Shown here one piece after another: positions 9,645-18,789 of a DNA stretch of 64,000 bases. Each line of letters opens with the position of its first letter. The first letter of the stretch is position 1. Below the pieces are notes generated by a model. That model saw only the letters and a program-made list of their open reading frames with translations. It was not told the origin of the DNA and searched no databases. This DNA is from Pseudomonas sp. LP_7_YM (GTDB lineage: Bacteria > Pseudomonadota > Gammaproteobacteria > Pseudomonadales > Pseudomonadaceae): positions 310,001 to 374,000 of the forward strand of contig NZ_SOCT01000004.1 in NCBI RefSeq assembly GCF_004364435.1, given 5' to 3'. Made by a program: the position numbers and the translations under genes.

Positions 9645-10400
9645 TTAACGAACGCCGCGCTTATGGCTGCCGCGTTTGGCCAATCGCTCCCACCACTCAT
9701 CGACCCTGATACTGCTGGCCGCCTCGTGAACATAAGCCGAAAGCAATTCTCGGACTTCTGCCTCGTTCCACACGGGTGCACGTCGCAACAGCGGCTCAAG
9801 ATCCTTGACCCGGTCACGTTTGCCAAAGATCAATCTACGGGTTTTCTCAAGGTCGATCAGTTGCGCCCTATAGGCGCCGTTCCGGTCCTTGAGGAAAATG
9901 TGCTTGGGATAGAAACAGCCATGCACCTGACCGGCCGTGTGAAGCGTGCTCGCCAGCTCGCCGCACGCCTTCAGAATCGCCAGGCGCTGAGTCGCAGGCA
10001 GCTCAGCCCATTGCAACAGCAGCGTTTCCAGGTCGGTCCAGCCATCCAGCGCGCGAGTCATCAGAATCGCCCGGCGCTCGCCATCAACCTTTTTCTGGGC
10101 ATGAAACACCGCGTGCAGCGCTGGAATCCCCAGATACTGGTACAGATTGATGTTGCGAAACTCACGGGAAAACGTAGGCTCGCCCAGCGGATGATGCAGG
10201 GTGCGAGTCAGGTAATTGGCTTGGCGCTTGAGGTAGTAACCCGTGCCTTCAAGTTCCAGGCGAAACACGCTGCTCCATCCACCACGCCCGGTATTGGGCT
10301 CGTCCACAGCTTCGAGCTGCACGTTCCACAGAGAATCGAAATCCGCCAGACCGTGACGCTCAAGCAATGCACGGTCCACTTCTGCAATGAAAACATTCAT
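9645..10400 (-). CDS. wapQ: WapQ-like LPS core heptose kinase family protein
   Basis: This 251-residue protein belongs to the WaaP/InaA kinase-like family. A lysine-bearing YYLKRQ segment lies near residue 55-60 and the metal-binding motif LIDLEK near 181-186. The catalytic-loop motif is HGCFYPKHIF (160-169), with cysteine at 162 where active relatives have aspartate, so it may be a pseudokinase or use a changed mechanism. Its ATG overlaps the stop of the preceding gene (ATGA), showing translational coupling. The symbol follows gene order in P. aeruginosa. Confidence 0.8.
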   Translation of the reverse strand: MNVFIAEVDRALLERHGLADFDSLWNVQLEAVDEPNTGRGGWSSVFRLELEGTGYYLKRQANYLTRTLHHPLGEPTFSREFRNINLYQYLGIPALHAVFHAQKKVDGERRAILMTRALDGWTDLETLLLQWAELPATQRLAILKACGELASTLHTAGQVHGCFYPKHIFLKDRNGAYRAQLIDLEKTRRLIFGKRDRVKDLEPLLRRAPVWNEAEVRELLSAYVHEAASSIRVDEWWERLAKRGSHKRGVR

Positions 10401-11131
10401 TCGCGTCCCTCGAAAAAGCTGACGATGTGACGAATGCGCTTCTTGTCTGACTCATTCAGACGCTCGCGCCCCCGGTATTGCAGATAAAACCGCAGGCGCT
10501 GAGTGGCAGACAGGTGGTACTTGGCTACCTTGTCCAGGCACGCCAGATCCTTGGTGATGCGATAACGCAGCATGAAGCTGACCCAGAACGCGCCATTGGG
10601 GCAGTCGATCAGGAACACCGTCGAACAATCATCGACCAGCAGATTGCGCCACTTCAGGTCGTTATGGGTGAAATGGTGATCGTGCATGATCCGGGTATAT
10701 CGCGCGACCTGCCGGCTGATGCCATCGACCCAGGTGCGGTCGTTCAGACGCGCGTCGTGAAGCCGGGCCACCTCGGATAAATCCTCGGTACGCGGCAACT
10801 CGCGGGTAATCAGCGCGCCACGGTCATAGGCCGCGCCCTTGCGCTCCAGGCCCCAGGCCACGACTTCGGCGGTGGGAATGCCCCACTTGGCGAAACGCTT
10901 GAGGTTCTGCCACTCGGACTTGACCCGAGGGCGTCCCAGATAGCGTCGCAGGCCCTTTCCTGCTGCCACATAACGTTTGACGTAATAATTGACCCCGCCG
11001 CGTTCGACGCGGATCACCTCGGACAGCGGATCGCGGGTCAGACGCTCGCCCTGCAAGGCAAAAACAGCGTCCAGCGAGCCGAAATCGTCGCCCAGCGCTG
11101 CATATCCCGGTTCCAGATTCCAACCCGCCAT
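10397..11131 (-). CDS. wapP: WapP-like LPS core heptose kinase
   Basis: This 244-residue lipopolysaccharide kinase has the catalytic loop THNDLKWRNLL with Asp158, followed by LIDCPNG as the metal-binding motif. A longer frame is open upstream, but the start chosen is ATG 11131, whose A is shared with the waaP stop (TGATG). Homologues begin MAGWNLEP. In P. aeruginosa WapP is tied to phosphorylation of heptose in the inner core, on the cytoplasmic side of the inner membrane. It is coupled to waaP upstream and the wapQ-like gene downstream by overlaps of 1 and 4 bases. Confidence 0.9.
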   Translation of the reverse strand: MAGWNLEPGYAALGDDFGSLDAVFALQGERLTRDPLSEVIRVERGGVNYYVKRYVAAGKGLRRYLGRPRVKSEWQNLKRFAKWGIPTAEVVAWGLERKGAAYDRGALITRELPRTEDLSEVARLHDARLNDRTWVDGISRQVARYTRIMHDHHFTHNDLKWRNLLVDDCSTVFLIDCPNGAFWVSFMLRYRITKDLACLDKVAKYHLSATQRLRFYLQYRGRERLNESDKKRIRHIVSFFEGRE

Positions 11132-11937
11132 CAGAGCGCATCTCCGTACCGCAGTTTGCGCTGATAAAGCTTGTCGGCCTTGGCTTCGAGCCAGCCCAGC
11201 AACGCCGGTTCCTGCGCGAGAATCTGGCGCAGCGGCTGCTGGAAATACCCTTTGAGAAAGCGCAGCTTGTCGCGACGGGTCAGACCGATGTCCATCGCCG
11301 AGAAATACAGCGCCGCCAGATCCTTGTTGCGCCAGCGCATGGTAATCGCCGGGCGCGTCTGGGCGCGGTGCAGATCGATGACCGAGAGTTTGAAATCCTC
11401 GGGCGTGACCGGCTTGTCGGTGTGCAGCAGGAAATGACAGATATAGCAGTCGCGGTGGTTGACCCCGGCGCGGTGCATCATGCCGACCAGGCGAGCGACT
11501 TCGCCGATATACGCCCGCTTCATGCGCGGCTCGGGAGGCTCGCTGCGCCAATTGAGGCTGACGTCCTCAAGGCTCTCGGTCGGCGCCAGTTCTTCGGTAA
11601 CGATGAACGAGTGCTGGGACGCCGGGTTGTTGCCGCGTTCGCCATAGGCCACGGCAGTCATGGTCGGGATACCGGCCTCGTGCAGGCGATTGATCGCCTG
11701 CCGCTCCTGCCCGGCGCCGAGCACCGGCAGTTTTGCGCTCAACAGGTTTTTCGCCACCTCTCCCCAGCCGATGCCGCGATGGATCTTGACGAAGTAGCCA
11801 CGCCCGTCGACTTCGGTGCGCAGGGTGCGGCGGTTTTCCAGTTCGCGATAAACCTCGCCCTGCAGTTGCTCGACAGCGTCGAACGCATCGCGCCCGGCCC
11901 AGAGGGTTTTGAAGGGTTCAGCAAGGATCAGTTTCAT
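11131..11937 (-). CDS. waaP: LPS core heptose I kinase WaaP
   Basis: The protein has 268 residues, the same length as P. aeruginosa WaaP. It carries YFVKIHRGIGWGEVAKNL near the N terminus and the catalytic motif HRDCYICHFLL with Asp163, then VIDLHRAQ. WaaP transfers phosphate from ATP to O4 of heptose I in the lipid A-core precursor. The phosphates allow divalent-cation bridging in the outer membrane and are essential in P. aeruginosa. Its ATG overlaps the waaG stop by four bases (ATGA). Confidence 0.95.
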   Translation of the reverse strand: MKLILAEPFKTLWAGRDAFDAVEQLQGEVYRELENRRTLRTEVDGRGYFVKIHRGIGWGEVAKNLLSAKLPVLGAGQERQAINRLHEAGIPTMTAVAYGERGNNPASQHSFIVTEELAPTESLEDVSLNWRSEPPEPRMKRAYIGEVARLVGMMHRAGVNHRDCYICHFLLHTDKPVTPEDFKLSVIDLHRAQTRPAITMRWRNKDLAALYFSAMDIGLTRRDKLRFLKGYFQQPLRQILAQEPALLGWLEAKADKLYQRKLRYGDAL

Positions 11938-13058
11938 CCGTGGTGCTCCGCCAGAATCACATCCGCAGCGTGCTGCGGCATGCTGTAAAGATCAGCCGTG
12001 TTGGCGAATGCCAGCCCATTGCTGCGCCACGACTCACGCGTGACATCGTCCTTGAGCATGCAGGCCAGAAATTGATTGAGCTGGTTCTGCTCGAACGGCT
12101 CATCAAGCACCAGACCGCAGTCAGCCTCGGCAATGTAGTGCGCATAACCACACACCGCGCTGACCAGCACCGGCAGCCCCGCAACCAATGCTTCAAGCAG
12201 CACGGTGCCGGTGTTCTCGTTGTAGGCCGGGTGGATCAAGAGGTCGGCGCCCAGCAGGAAACGCGGGATGTCGCTGCGGCCTTTCATGAACGTGACGTTG
12301 TCGCCCAAGCCCAACGCTGTGCTTTGCAGCTGGAAGACCTTGGGGTCGTCCTGACCGATGACAAACAGCCGCGTGCGCTTTCTCAGCTCAGACGGCAAGG
12401 CGGCGAGCGCCTTGAGGCTGCGGTCGACGCCCTTGGTCTTGAAGCCGGAGCCGATCTGCACCAGCAGAAGATCGTCATCGCCCAGCTTGAACTCGCGACG
12501 AAACTGCGCTCGAATTTCGACGGCGTTATCCGGTGCGCGGCGGTCCTGGGAAATCCCCGGCGGCAGCAGATGGAAGCGCTCCAGCGGTGTGTCGTAATGC
12601 TTGATGAACAGCGGCTGTTGCACTTCGGAGATCATCAGCACTTCGGTTTTTGCGTCCTGGGCGAACACTGAGCGCTCGTACGCGGCGAAGTGACGGTAAC
12701 GGCCCCAGTGCTTGTACAGACCGTGACGCAGGTTCTGCGCCTTGTCTTCGAAGCAGCCATCGGCGGCGTAATACACATCCAGACCCGGCATTTTGTTGAA
12801 GCCGACCAGACGATCCACTGGACGTTTGGCCAGGTCGGCATTCATCCAGTCGGTGAGCTTTTCGTTGCGCCGATGGTTGAAGATCGCCTTGACCGGCGCC
12901 ACCAGCACTTCGAACCCCGGCGGCACGTCGCCTTCCCAGATCAGGGTATAGACGCGGATGGAGTGCCCGCGCTGCTGGCACTCCAGAGCGATGCGCATGA
13001 AATCGCGCTGCAGGCCACCGAAGGGAAAGTATTTATAAAGCACAAAGGCCAGTTGCAT
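11934..13058 (-). CDS. waaG: LPS core glycosyltransferase WaaG
   Basis: This 374-residue GT4-family glycosyltransferase starts MQLAFVLYKYFPFGGLQRDF, the family's donor-fold N terminus. The C-terminal half has the EX7E-type region HPAYNENTGTVLLEALVAGLP. WaaG adds the first outer-core hexose to heptose II; in Pseudomonas this sugar is thought to be galactosamine rather than glucose. ATG 13058 overlaps the waaC stop (TGATG). The frame is open further upstream, but that part lies inside waaC. Confidence 0.95.
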   Translation of the reverse strand: MQLAFVLYKYFPFGGLQRDFMRIALECQQRGHSIRVYTLIWEGDVPPGFEVLVAPVKAIFNHRRNEKLTDWMNADLAKRPVDRLVGFNKMPGLDVYYAADGCFEDKAQNLRHGLYKHWGRYRHFAAYERSVFAQDAKTEVLMISEVQQPLFIKHYDTPLERFHLLPPGISQDRRAPDNAVEIRAQFRREFKLGDDDLLLVQIGSGFKTKGVDRSLKALAALPSELRKRTRLFVIGQDDPKVFQLQSTALGLGDNVTFMKGRSDIPRFLLGADLLIHPAYNENTGTVLLEALVAGLPVLVSAVCGYAHYIAEADCGLVLDEPFEQNQLNQFLACMLKDDVTRESWRSNGLAFANTADLYSMPQHAADVILAEHHG

Positions 13059-14122
13059 CACGGATGTTCCTTTGCCAGCAACAGCGAACCCAACTGGCTC
13101 GCTACTCGCTCGGGATTCAGGCGAGTGAAGCACATCGGCCACTCGCGCTCGGTATCGAATTGACGCTGATCTTCAGGCGTCGGTCGATAGGTGCATTTCT
13201 TTTGCAGGCACGGCGCACAGGCCGGGTAATCGCCCGCCAGATGGACCTGCGACTTGCCGTAGGCGCCGGTCAGGCCCGGGTTGGTCGGACCAAACAAAGA
13301 CAGCGTCGGCACGTCCAGCGCAGCAGCAAGATGTCCAAGGCCCGTGTCTACGGCCACGCAGCCTTGGGCGCTGGCCAGCACTCTGGCGACGCCAGCCAGA
13401 TTGAGTTTGGGGAGCACGACGGCTTTATCAAGGCCCTGGGCGATACGCTCGGCCCGGGCTTTCTCCGCCGGGTTGCCCCACGGCAGATGCACTTCCAGCC
13501 CTTGCCCGATCATGCGCTCGGCCAGCTGGCGCCAGTACAACTCGGGCCAATGTTTGGTCGCCCAGGTGGTGCCATGCAGGAACAGCACGAACGGCGCGCT
13601 GCTTTCGGCGTTTAACAGGCGGTTGCGATCCAGGCCGTAATCGCCAAGACCTGCGGGCAGTTCATAGCCCAGTGCTTGCGCGAACAGCTGACGCAGGCGC
13701 TCGACCGCGTGCTGACCACGGGCCACGGGGTACGCCCGATCATAAAAACGCGTTGCCAGCGGTTCGCGAGCGGAATTTTTGTCCAGCCCGACAACGGGCG
13801 CTTTGACGTAGCGCGTCAGCCAGGCACTTTTCAGCAGCCCCTGAGCGTCGATGACCAGATCGTAATGCGTGTCGCGCAGCCGTTGTTTGAACTGACGCCA
13901 CTGACCGTTCCGGAAGGTCTGCCAGAGGTTTTTGCGCCAGCGCCGGATAGCCACCGGAACCACCCCGGACACTGCAGGGTGCCAGGTCGGGATTTCAGCG
14001 AAGCCTTCTTCCACGACCCAGTCGAACTGAATGCCAGGCACCGCGCGAGCGGCGTCGGTCAGCGCCGGCAGGGTATGAATGACGTCACCCAGCGAAGAGG
14101 TCTTGATCAGCAGTACCCGCAA
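13058..14122 (-). CDS. waaC: LPS heptosyltransferase I WaaC
   Basis: The protein has 354 residues and is a GT9-family heptosyltransferase. It begins with the conserved MRVLLIKTSSLGDVIHTLPA and has the C-terminal CVAVDTGLGHLAAALDVP motif typical of ADP-heptose transferases. It adds the first L-glycero-D-manno-heptose to Kdo2-lipid A. The start is TTG at 14122, two bases after the waaF stop, with GAGG placed inside the end of waaF. A TTG five codons upstream (14137) lies inside waaF and is less likely. Confidence 0.95.
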   Translation of the reverse strand: MRVLLIKTSSLGDVIHTLPALTDAARAVPGIQFDWVVEEGFAEIPTWHPAVSGVVPVAIRRWRKNLWQTFRNGQWRQFKQRLRDTHYDLVIDAQGLLKSAWLTRYVKAPVVGLDKNSAREPLATRFYDRAYPVARGQHAVERLRQLFAQALGYELPAGLGDYGLDRNRLLNAESSAPFVLFLHGTTWATKHWPELYWRQLAERMIGQGLEVHLPWGNPAEKARAERIAQGLDKAVVLPKLNLAGVARVLASAQGCVAVDTGLGHLAAALDVPTLSLFGPTNPGLTGAYGKSQVHLAGDYPACAPCLQKKCTYRPTPEDQRQFDTEREWPMCFTRLNPERVASQLGSLLLAKEHP

Positions 14123-14123
14123 G

Positions 14124-15158
14124 TCAGGCGACCTCAACCGGCGTACTGTCCAGATGGCTCAGGGCCTGAATCACCGAATCCGGCTCCAGCAGACGCAGGC
14201 AATTGTAGTGACCGAAACGGCAAGTACGCTCGAAACACGGGCTGCATTCGATGCCCAGCCGCACGACCTCGACCTGATCGGCCAACGGCGGCGTAAAGCC
14301 TGGCGATGTCGAACCATAAACGGCCACCAGCGGACGATTGAGCGCAGCAGCAACGTGCATCAGGCCTGAATCGTTGGAAACAACAGAATCGGCACATGAC
14401 AGCAGGTCGATGGCTTCGGCCAGCGAGGTGCCGCCGCTGAGGTTGGTTGACTCTTCACGCAGGCCGGGAATCAGGCGTTCGCGAATGCTTTCACCGACGG
14501 CATGATCGTTCCTGGAGCCGAACAGCCACACCTGCCAGCCTTCACGAATCTTCGCTTCGGCGACCTTGGCATAGTGCTCGGACGGCCAGCGCTTCGACTC
14601 GCCGAATTCTGCGCCAGGGCACAGCGCCAGCACCGGTCGGTCCAGGCTCAACCCGAACTTGGCGAGGGCTGCGTCGCGACTGGCAGTTTCAATCGAAAGG
14701 CTCGGCTTGGGATACGGGCACGGCAGTTCAGCACCTTTGTCGTAGGCCAGCGCCATGAAGCGCTCGATCATCAACGGGTATTTCTCTTTATCCAGCGCGC
14801 GCACATCGTTGAGCAGACCGTAGCGGAACTCGCCACGCCAGCCTGTGCGTTGCGCAATGCCGGCGAAGAACGGCACCAGTGCCGATTTTAAGGAATTGGG
14901 CAGCAGAATCGCCTGATCGTACTGACCCTTCAGAGACTTGCCGATGCGCCGACGGGTCGCCAGTTCCAGCGCGCCATGGCCGAGCGGAAAGCTCAAGGCC
15001 GTACGCACCTGGGGCATACGCTCAAGGATGGGTCGGCTCCACTCGGGCGCCAGAACGTCGATTTCGCATTGCGGGTGACGTTGTTTCAGGCACTGGAACA
15101 GCGTTTGCGCCATCACCATGTCACCGACCCAGCTGGGCCCTACGATCAGTATTCTCAT
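14124..15158 (-). CDS. waaF: LPS heptosyltransferase II WaaF
   Basis: This 344-residue GT9-family enzyme begins MRILIVGPSWVGDMVMAQ and ends with the SNDSGLMHVAAALNRPLVAVYG nucleotide-sugar motif region. It adds heptose II to heptose I of the core. ATG 15158 fits the family N terminus better than the TTG two codons upstream. It is the first gene of the core operon; the region in front of it carries a REP pair and probably the operon promoter. Confidence 0.95.
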   Translation of the reverse strand: MRILIVGPSWVGDMVMAQTLFQCLKQRHPQCEIDVLAPEWSRPILERMPQVRTALSFPLGHGALELATRRRIGKSLKGQYDQAILLPNSLKSALVPFFAGIAQRTGWRGEFRYGLLNDVRALDKEKYPLMIERFMALAYDKGAELPCPYPKPSLSIETASRDAALAKFGLSLDRPVLALCPGAEFGESKRWPSEHYAKVAEAKIREGWQVWLFGSRNDHAVGESIRERLIPGLREESTNLSGGTSLAEAIDLLSCADSVVSNDSGLMHVAAALNRPLVAVYGSTSPGFTPPLADQVEVVRLGIECSPCFERTCRFGHYNCLRLLEPDSVIQALSHLDSTPVEVA

Positions 15159-15301
15159 GCTCAATCCAAAAACGACAGAAACGAGCAGGGAGGCCCATCA
15201 GACTGCGTGACGCTTGCACACAATCTGACGCCTCCCTGTCATAGCTTTATATAGGCCCCGCAAATCCAGGCTTTGCCGCGCTCCAACTGCCTTCGCGGTC
15301 T

Positions 15302-15394
15302 GCTGCGGGAGCGAATTCATTCTTGATGCGATAGCCCAACCGATAAAGATGTCTCGGATGTACCGGCCTCTCGCGAGTGAGTTCGCTCCCTCAG
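15302..15394. repeat. REP-type inverted pair between waaF and glnE
   Basis: GGGAGCGAATTCATTC (from about 15307) and the inverted GTGAGTTCGCTCCC (ending about 15390) form the pair of arms typical of Pseudomonas REP elements. The right half (15354-15394) recurs with few changes at 62491-62531. The rest of 15159-15453 shows no gene. Confidence 0.7.
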
Positions 15395-15453
15395 GGGTCA
15401 TGTGTCCAGCGCTCAATCGGCCGCGACACTCAAACCCGAAATACGTACCGCAT

Positions 15454-18405
15454 TCAGCTCAGCCCCAACTGCTCCCAGATCCGCATCACTTCACGCCGCT
15501 CGCTGGCGAACTGATCACCGCTGACCACCCCGGCATCCTTCTGCAGGGCCTGTCGGTGTGCGGCGGAACGGTACGCTTTATACGCCTCACGCAACAGGCT
15601 GGCGTCGGCGGCGGATATCAGACCTGCCGCTTCCAGACCCTCAAGAATGCGGATGTTATCGGTGTACCGAAGCAGCGCGGGATGTTCTCTGGACCACGCC
15701 AAGGCCGCGTATTGCACCATAAATTCGATATCGACGATACCACCGGCGTCCTGCTTGAGGTCGAACCGAGCCGTGGCTTCAAAGGCATTCGCGCCCTTTC
15801 CGGCCGCTGTAGCCCTGGTACCCAGATTGTCGCGCATCTTCGCGCGCATAGTGCTGACCTCCTGCCGCAACAGGGGCAGATCACGCTCGCGCCCCAGCAC
15901 CGAGGCGCGTACGGCCTCGAACCCTTTACCGACATCGGCGCTGCCCACCAACACTCGCGCACGGACCAGTGCCTGATGCTCCCAGGTCCAGGCCTCTTTC
16001 TCTTGATAGCGCGAAAACGCTCCCAGCGAACCGACCAGCAGCCCTGACGCACCGGAGGGTCGCAGGCGCATGTCCACTTCATACAACTGACCGGAGTTGG
16101 TCTGCGTGGTGATCAAATGAATGATTCGCTGCCCCAGCCGGGTAAAGAACTGCGCACCGTCGATCGGTTTGGCGCCGTCGGTCTCTGCTTGAGGATCGCC
16201 ATCGTGAATGAACACCAGGTCCAGGTCCGAACCATGCCCCAGTTCGATGCCTCCGACTTTCCCATAACCGACAATCACGAAACCCGGGTCGCACAATGAG
16301 CCATCAGGGCGCTGCGGCGTACCATGACGGGCGACAGTGTGCCGCCAGGCCAGCGCCAGCACCTGCTCGATAATCGCCTCGGCCAGCCAGGTCAGGTAAT
16401 CACTGACTTTCATCAGCGGCAGGCTGCCGGTGATTTCCGACGCCGCCACGCGCAGCCGGTGCGCCAACTTGAAATGGCGCAGCGCTTCCATCTGCTGCTC
16501 CAGATCATCCTCCGGGATCCGCGTGAGGCGCTCACGCAGTTCGGCCGCCAGCTCCGGCGCCTGCGGCGGGCTGAACAGACGTCCCTCATTAAGCAGCTCA
16601 TCGAGCAACAACGGGAAACGAGCGATCTGCTCGGCAATCCACGGGCTGGCCGCGCACAGGGTCAGCAAACGCCGCAGCGCGCCCGGATTTTCGGTCAGTA
16701 GCACCAGATAGGCCGAACGCCGAGCCACCGCTTCAACCAAGGGCAACACGCGTTCGAGCACCAGATCGGGATTAGCGTGCTCGACTGCCTGAGCCAGCAG
16801 CCGCGGAATAAATGCATCGAGCCGCTCACGTCCCAGCCGCTGCATCGAGCGCAGCTGGGAACTGTTACGCAGGTTGCTCAGATGCTTCAACGCTTTCTGA
16901 GCATCGGCGAATCCGCCTTCCTGAAGCTGGAGGCAGGCGCTTTCTTCATTTTGCGACTCTTCCCACAGCGGCAGCCACTCGCCGCCGACGAGCTCATCAC
17001 CGCCGTCCTCCTGGCCTTGCTCCTCATCCGGATCAGCGATGACTTGACGAAAATGCCAGTCAACCCGATTGCGCCAGTACATCAATTGCTCGTGGAAAGC
17101 GTCCCAGTCAGCAAAACCCATGATCAAAGCAATGCGAGCCTGGTCCGTTGTCTCTTCAGGCAACATCTGAGTCTGCCGGTCGGCAATCGCCTGAATCGCG
17201 TGTTCTGTATAACGCAGGAATTGATAGCCTTCCCGCAGTTCGCCGATGACCGCTGCCGGCAGATAGCCCTGCCCCTCCAGCGTACGCAGCACTTTGAGCA
17301 GAGGCCGCTGTTGCAGGCTCAGGTCGCGTCCGCCGTGAATCAGTTGAAAGGCCTGAGCGATAAACTCCACCTCGCGGATACCGCCCGAGCCCAGCTTGAT
17401 GTTGGCGGCCATGCCCTTGCGGCGTACCTCCTGCTGAATCAGCTGTTTCATGGTGCGCAACGCGTCGATCGCGGAAAAATCCAGATAGCGCCGATAGACG
17501 AACGGTCGCAGCATCTCCAGCAACTCGGCACCCATGGCCTGATCGCCACCGACGACCCGCGCCTTGATCATGGCGTAACGTTCCCAGTCGCGGCCCTGGT
17601 CCTGGTAATACTGTTCCAGTGCGTTGAAGCTGAGCACCAGCGCCCCGGATGAACCGTAAGGTCGCAGGCGCATGTCCACGCGGAACACAAAACCGTCGAC
17701 CGTCACCGGGTCCAGGGCCTTGATCAGCCGCTGGCCGAGACGAATGAAAAATTCCTGATTATCCAGCGCACGTTTGACGCCCTGTGTCTCGCCACCTTCG
17801 GGGTAGGCGAAAATCAGGTCGATATCGGAGGACAGGTTCAGCTCGACCGCGCCGAGCTTGCCCATGCCGAGGATGACCATTTGCTGCGGTTCGCCGCTAC
17901 GACGCCCAGTCGGCGTGCCGAATTGCTGGCAATGTCGGTCATACAACCATCTGTAAGCGAGGTCGATGCTGCCATCAGCCATGTCAGAAAGGTCATGGCA
18001 GGTTTCGACCAGATCCGCCTGACGTGTAAGATCGCGCCAGATAATTCGGACTTGCTGCCGTGTCCGTTGACGACGTAGATTACGCCCCAGTTCATCCTCG
18101 GTAGTTGCTCGGGCGACGGCATCGGCGATGTGCTCACGCAGTTCACCGGCCCTAAGGCTGCGCTCCAGTTCGCCCGAGGCGGCCAGATCCAGCAACATTT
18201 GCGGGTCCCGCACGGCCTGCTCAGTCACAAAATCGCTGGCCGCGCAGACGCGATCAAACGCGATCAGACGCTCCGCGGGCCAGGCATCGAACGTTGCCAG
18301 TCCGGTATCGGACGAAGCGGCAAGCGCAGTGCGGAACGACTGCTGCGCACGAGTGACCAACGGCAGGAGAATGGCCGGCAGATCGGTCAGCATAGGGAGG
18401 CTCAT
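15454..18405 (-). CDS. glnE: Bifunctional glutamine synthetase adenylyltransferase/deadenylase GlnE
   Basis: The protein has 983 residues, slightly longer than the E. coli enzyme. It has two nucleotidyltransferase halves: SSDIDLIFAY at about 192-201 for the N-terminal half, and GHGSDLDLVFIHDGD near 720 for the C-terminal half. GlnE adds or removes AMP on glutamine synthetase in response to PII status and glutamine, linking nitrogen supply to ammonia assimilation. The start is ATG 18405, preceded by AAGGAT. It is transcribed away from aceE; the 384 bases between them hold both promoters. Confidence 0.97.
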   Translation of the reverse strand: MSLPMLTDLPAILLPLVTRAQQSFRTALAASSDTGLATFDAWPAERLIAFDRVCAASDFVTEQAVRDPQMLLDLAASGELERSLRAGELREHIADAVARATTEDELGRNLRRQRTRQQVRIIWRDLTRQADLVETCHDLSDMADGSIDLAYRWLYDRHCQQFGTPTGRRSGEPQQMVILGMGKLGAVELNLSSDIDLIFAYPEGGETQGVKRALDNQEFFIRLGQRLIKALDPVTVDGFVFRVDMRLRPYGSSGALVLSFNALEQYYQDQGRDWERYAMIKARVVGGDQAMGAELLEMLRPFVYRRYLDFSAIDALRTMKQLIQQEVRRKGMAANIKLGSGGIREVEFIAQAFQLIHGGRDLSLQQRPLLKVLRTLEGQGYLPAAVIGELREGYQFLRYTEHAIQAIADRQTQMLPEETTDQARIALIMGFADWDAFHEQLMYWRNRVDWHFRQVIADPDEEQGQEDGGDELVGGEWLPLWEESQNEESACLQLQEGGFADAQKALKHLSNLRNSSQLRSMQRLGRERLDAFIPRLLAQAVEHANPDLVLERVLPLVEAVARRSAYLVLLTENPGALRRLLTLCAASPWIAEQIARFPLLLDELLNEGRLFSPPQAPELAAELRERLTRIPEDDLEQQMEALRHFKLAHRLRVAASEITGSLPLMKVSDYLTWLAEAIIEQVLALAWRHTVARHGTPQRPDGSLCDPGFVIVGYGKVGGIELGHGSDLDLVFIHDGDPQAETDGAKPIDGAQFFTRLGQRIIHLITTQTNSGQLYEVDMRLRPSGASGLLVGSLGAFSRYQEKEAWTWEHQALVRARVLVGSADVGKGFEAVRASVLGRERDLPLLRQEVSTMRAKMRDNLGTRATAAGKGANAFEATARFDLKQDAGGIVDIEFMVQYAALAWSREHPALLRYTDNIRILEGLEAAGLISAADASLLREAYKAYRSAAHRQALQKDAGVVSGDQFASERREVMRIWEQLGLS

Positions 18406-18610
18406 GGGCTATCCTTGGTCGGCATTGAAAAGACTACCTGGGCGGGAGTTGTACACACATGACGGAAGGAACTGTCGAACAAAGGTTAAAAATTGCTCAC
18501 ATTCGTCTCTTTTTGATAGCCAACTCAACTGAACGGCAAGTCTTTGTATTATTTACGTCAGCATTTTTCATTTAATTCGCCGCAACACATGAACGAAAAC
18601 ATCGCTCATC

Positions 18611-18625
18611 TGTAGTTTTACTACT
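18611..18625. promoter_or_regulatory. Operator-like palindrome 1 upstream of aceE
   Basis: TGTAGT-TTT-ACTACT is a near-perfect inverted repeat. Its core is the exact reverse complement of the core of the second site at 18663-18677. The pattern resembles the TTGT-N8-ACAA boxes reported for HexR, the KDPG-responsive regulator in Pseudomonas. The HexR assignment is inference. Confidence 0.5.
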
Positions 18626-18662
18626 GTATATACAAGTCAAAAAGCTGAAACAGCTCAAGATT

Positions 18663-18677
18663 TGTAGTAAAACTACA
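18663..18677. promoter_or_regulatory. Operator-like palindrome 2 upstream of aceE
   Basis: TGTAGT-AAA-ACTACA is a perfect 6-3-6 inverted repeat preceded by T, giving TTGT at the left edge. Its centre is 52 bp from that of the first site, close to five helical turns, which suits binding of two repressor units on one face. It lies about 112 bases before the aceE start, so it could cover or follow the promoter. Confidence 0.55.
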
Positions 18678-18789
18678 CAACGCCGGATACCACTCCGGTC
18701 ATCCAAGAATTTACGTCGTCTGCCCACAAGGCCAGTCGCAACAAACTCAGGCAACCGATTCTGGAAGCCTTTCCGCCCTGGAGCAAGCC

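Larger units (their letters stand above)
18406..18789. other. glnE-aceE divergent intergenic region
   Basis: This 384-base region separates two divergent genes. The middle, about 18480-18690, is clearly A+T-richer than its surroundings and contains two operator-like palindromes listed separately, plus a small inverted repeat AGCTGAAACAGCT near 18643. No ORF with a ribosome-binding site was found. Confidence 0.6.

Noticed and set aside
15159..15453. Absence of ilvE between waaF and glnE
   Set aside because: P. aeruginosa has ilvE here, but I recall other Pseudomonas lacking it at this place, so it is not a notable loss.
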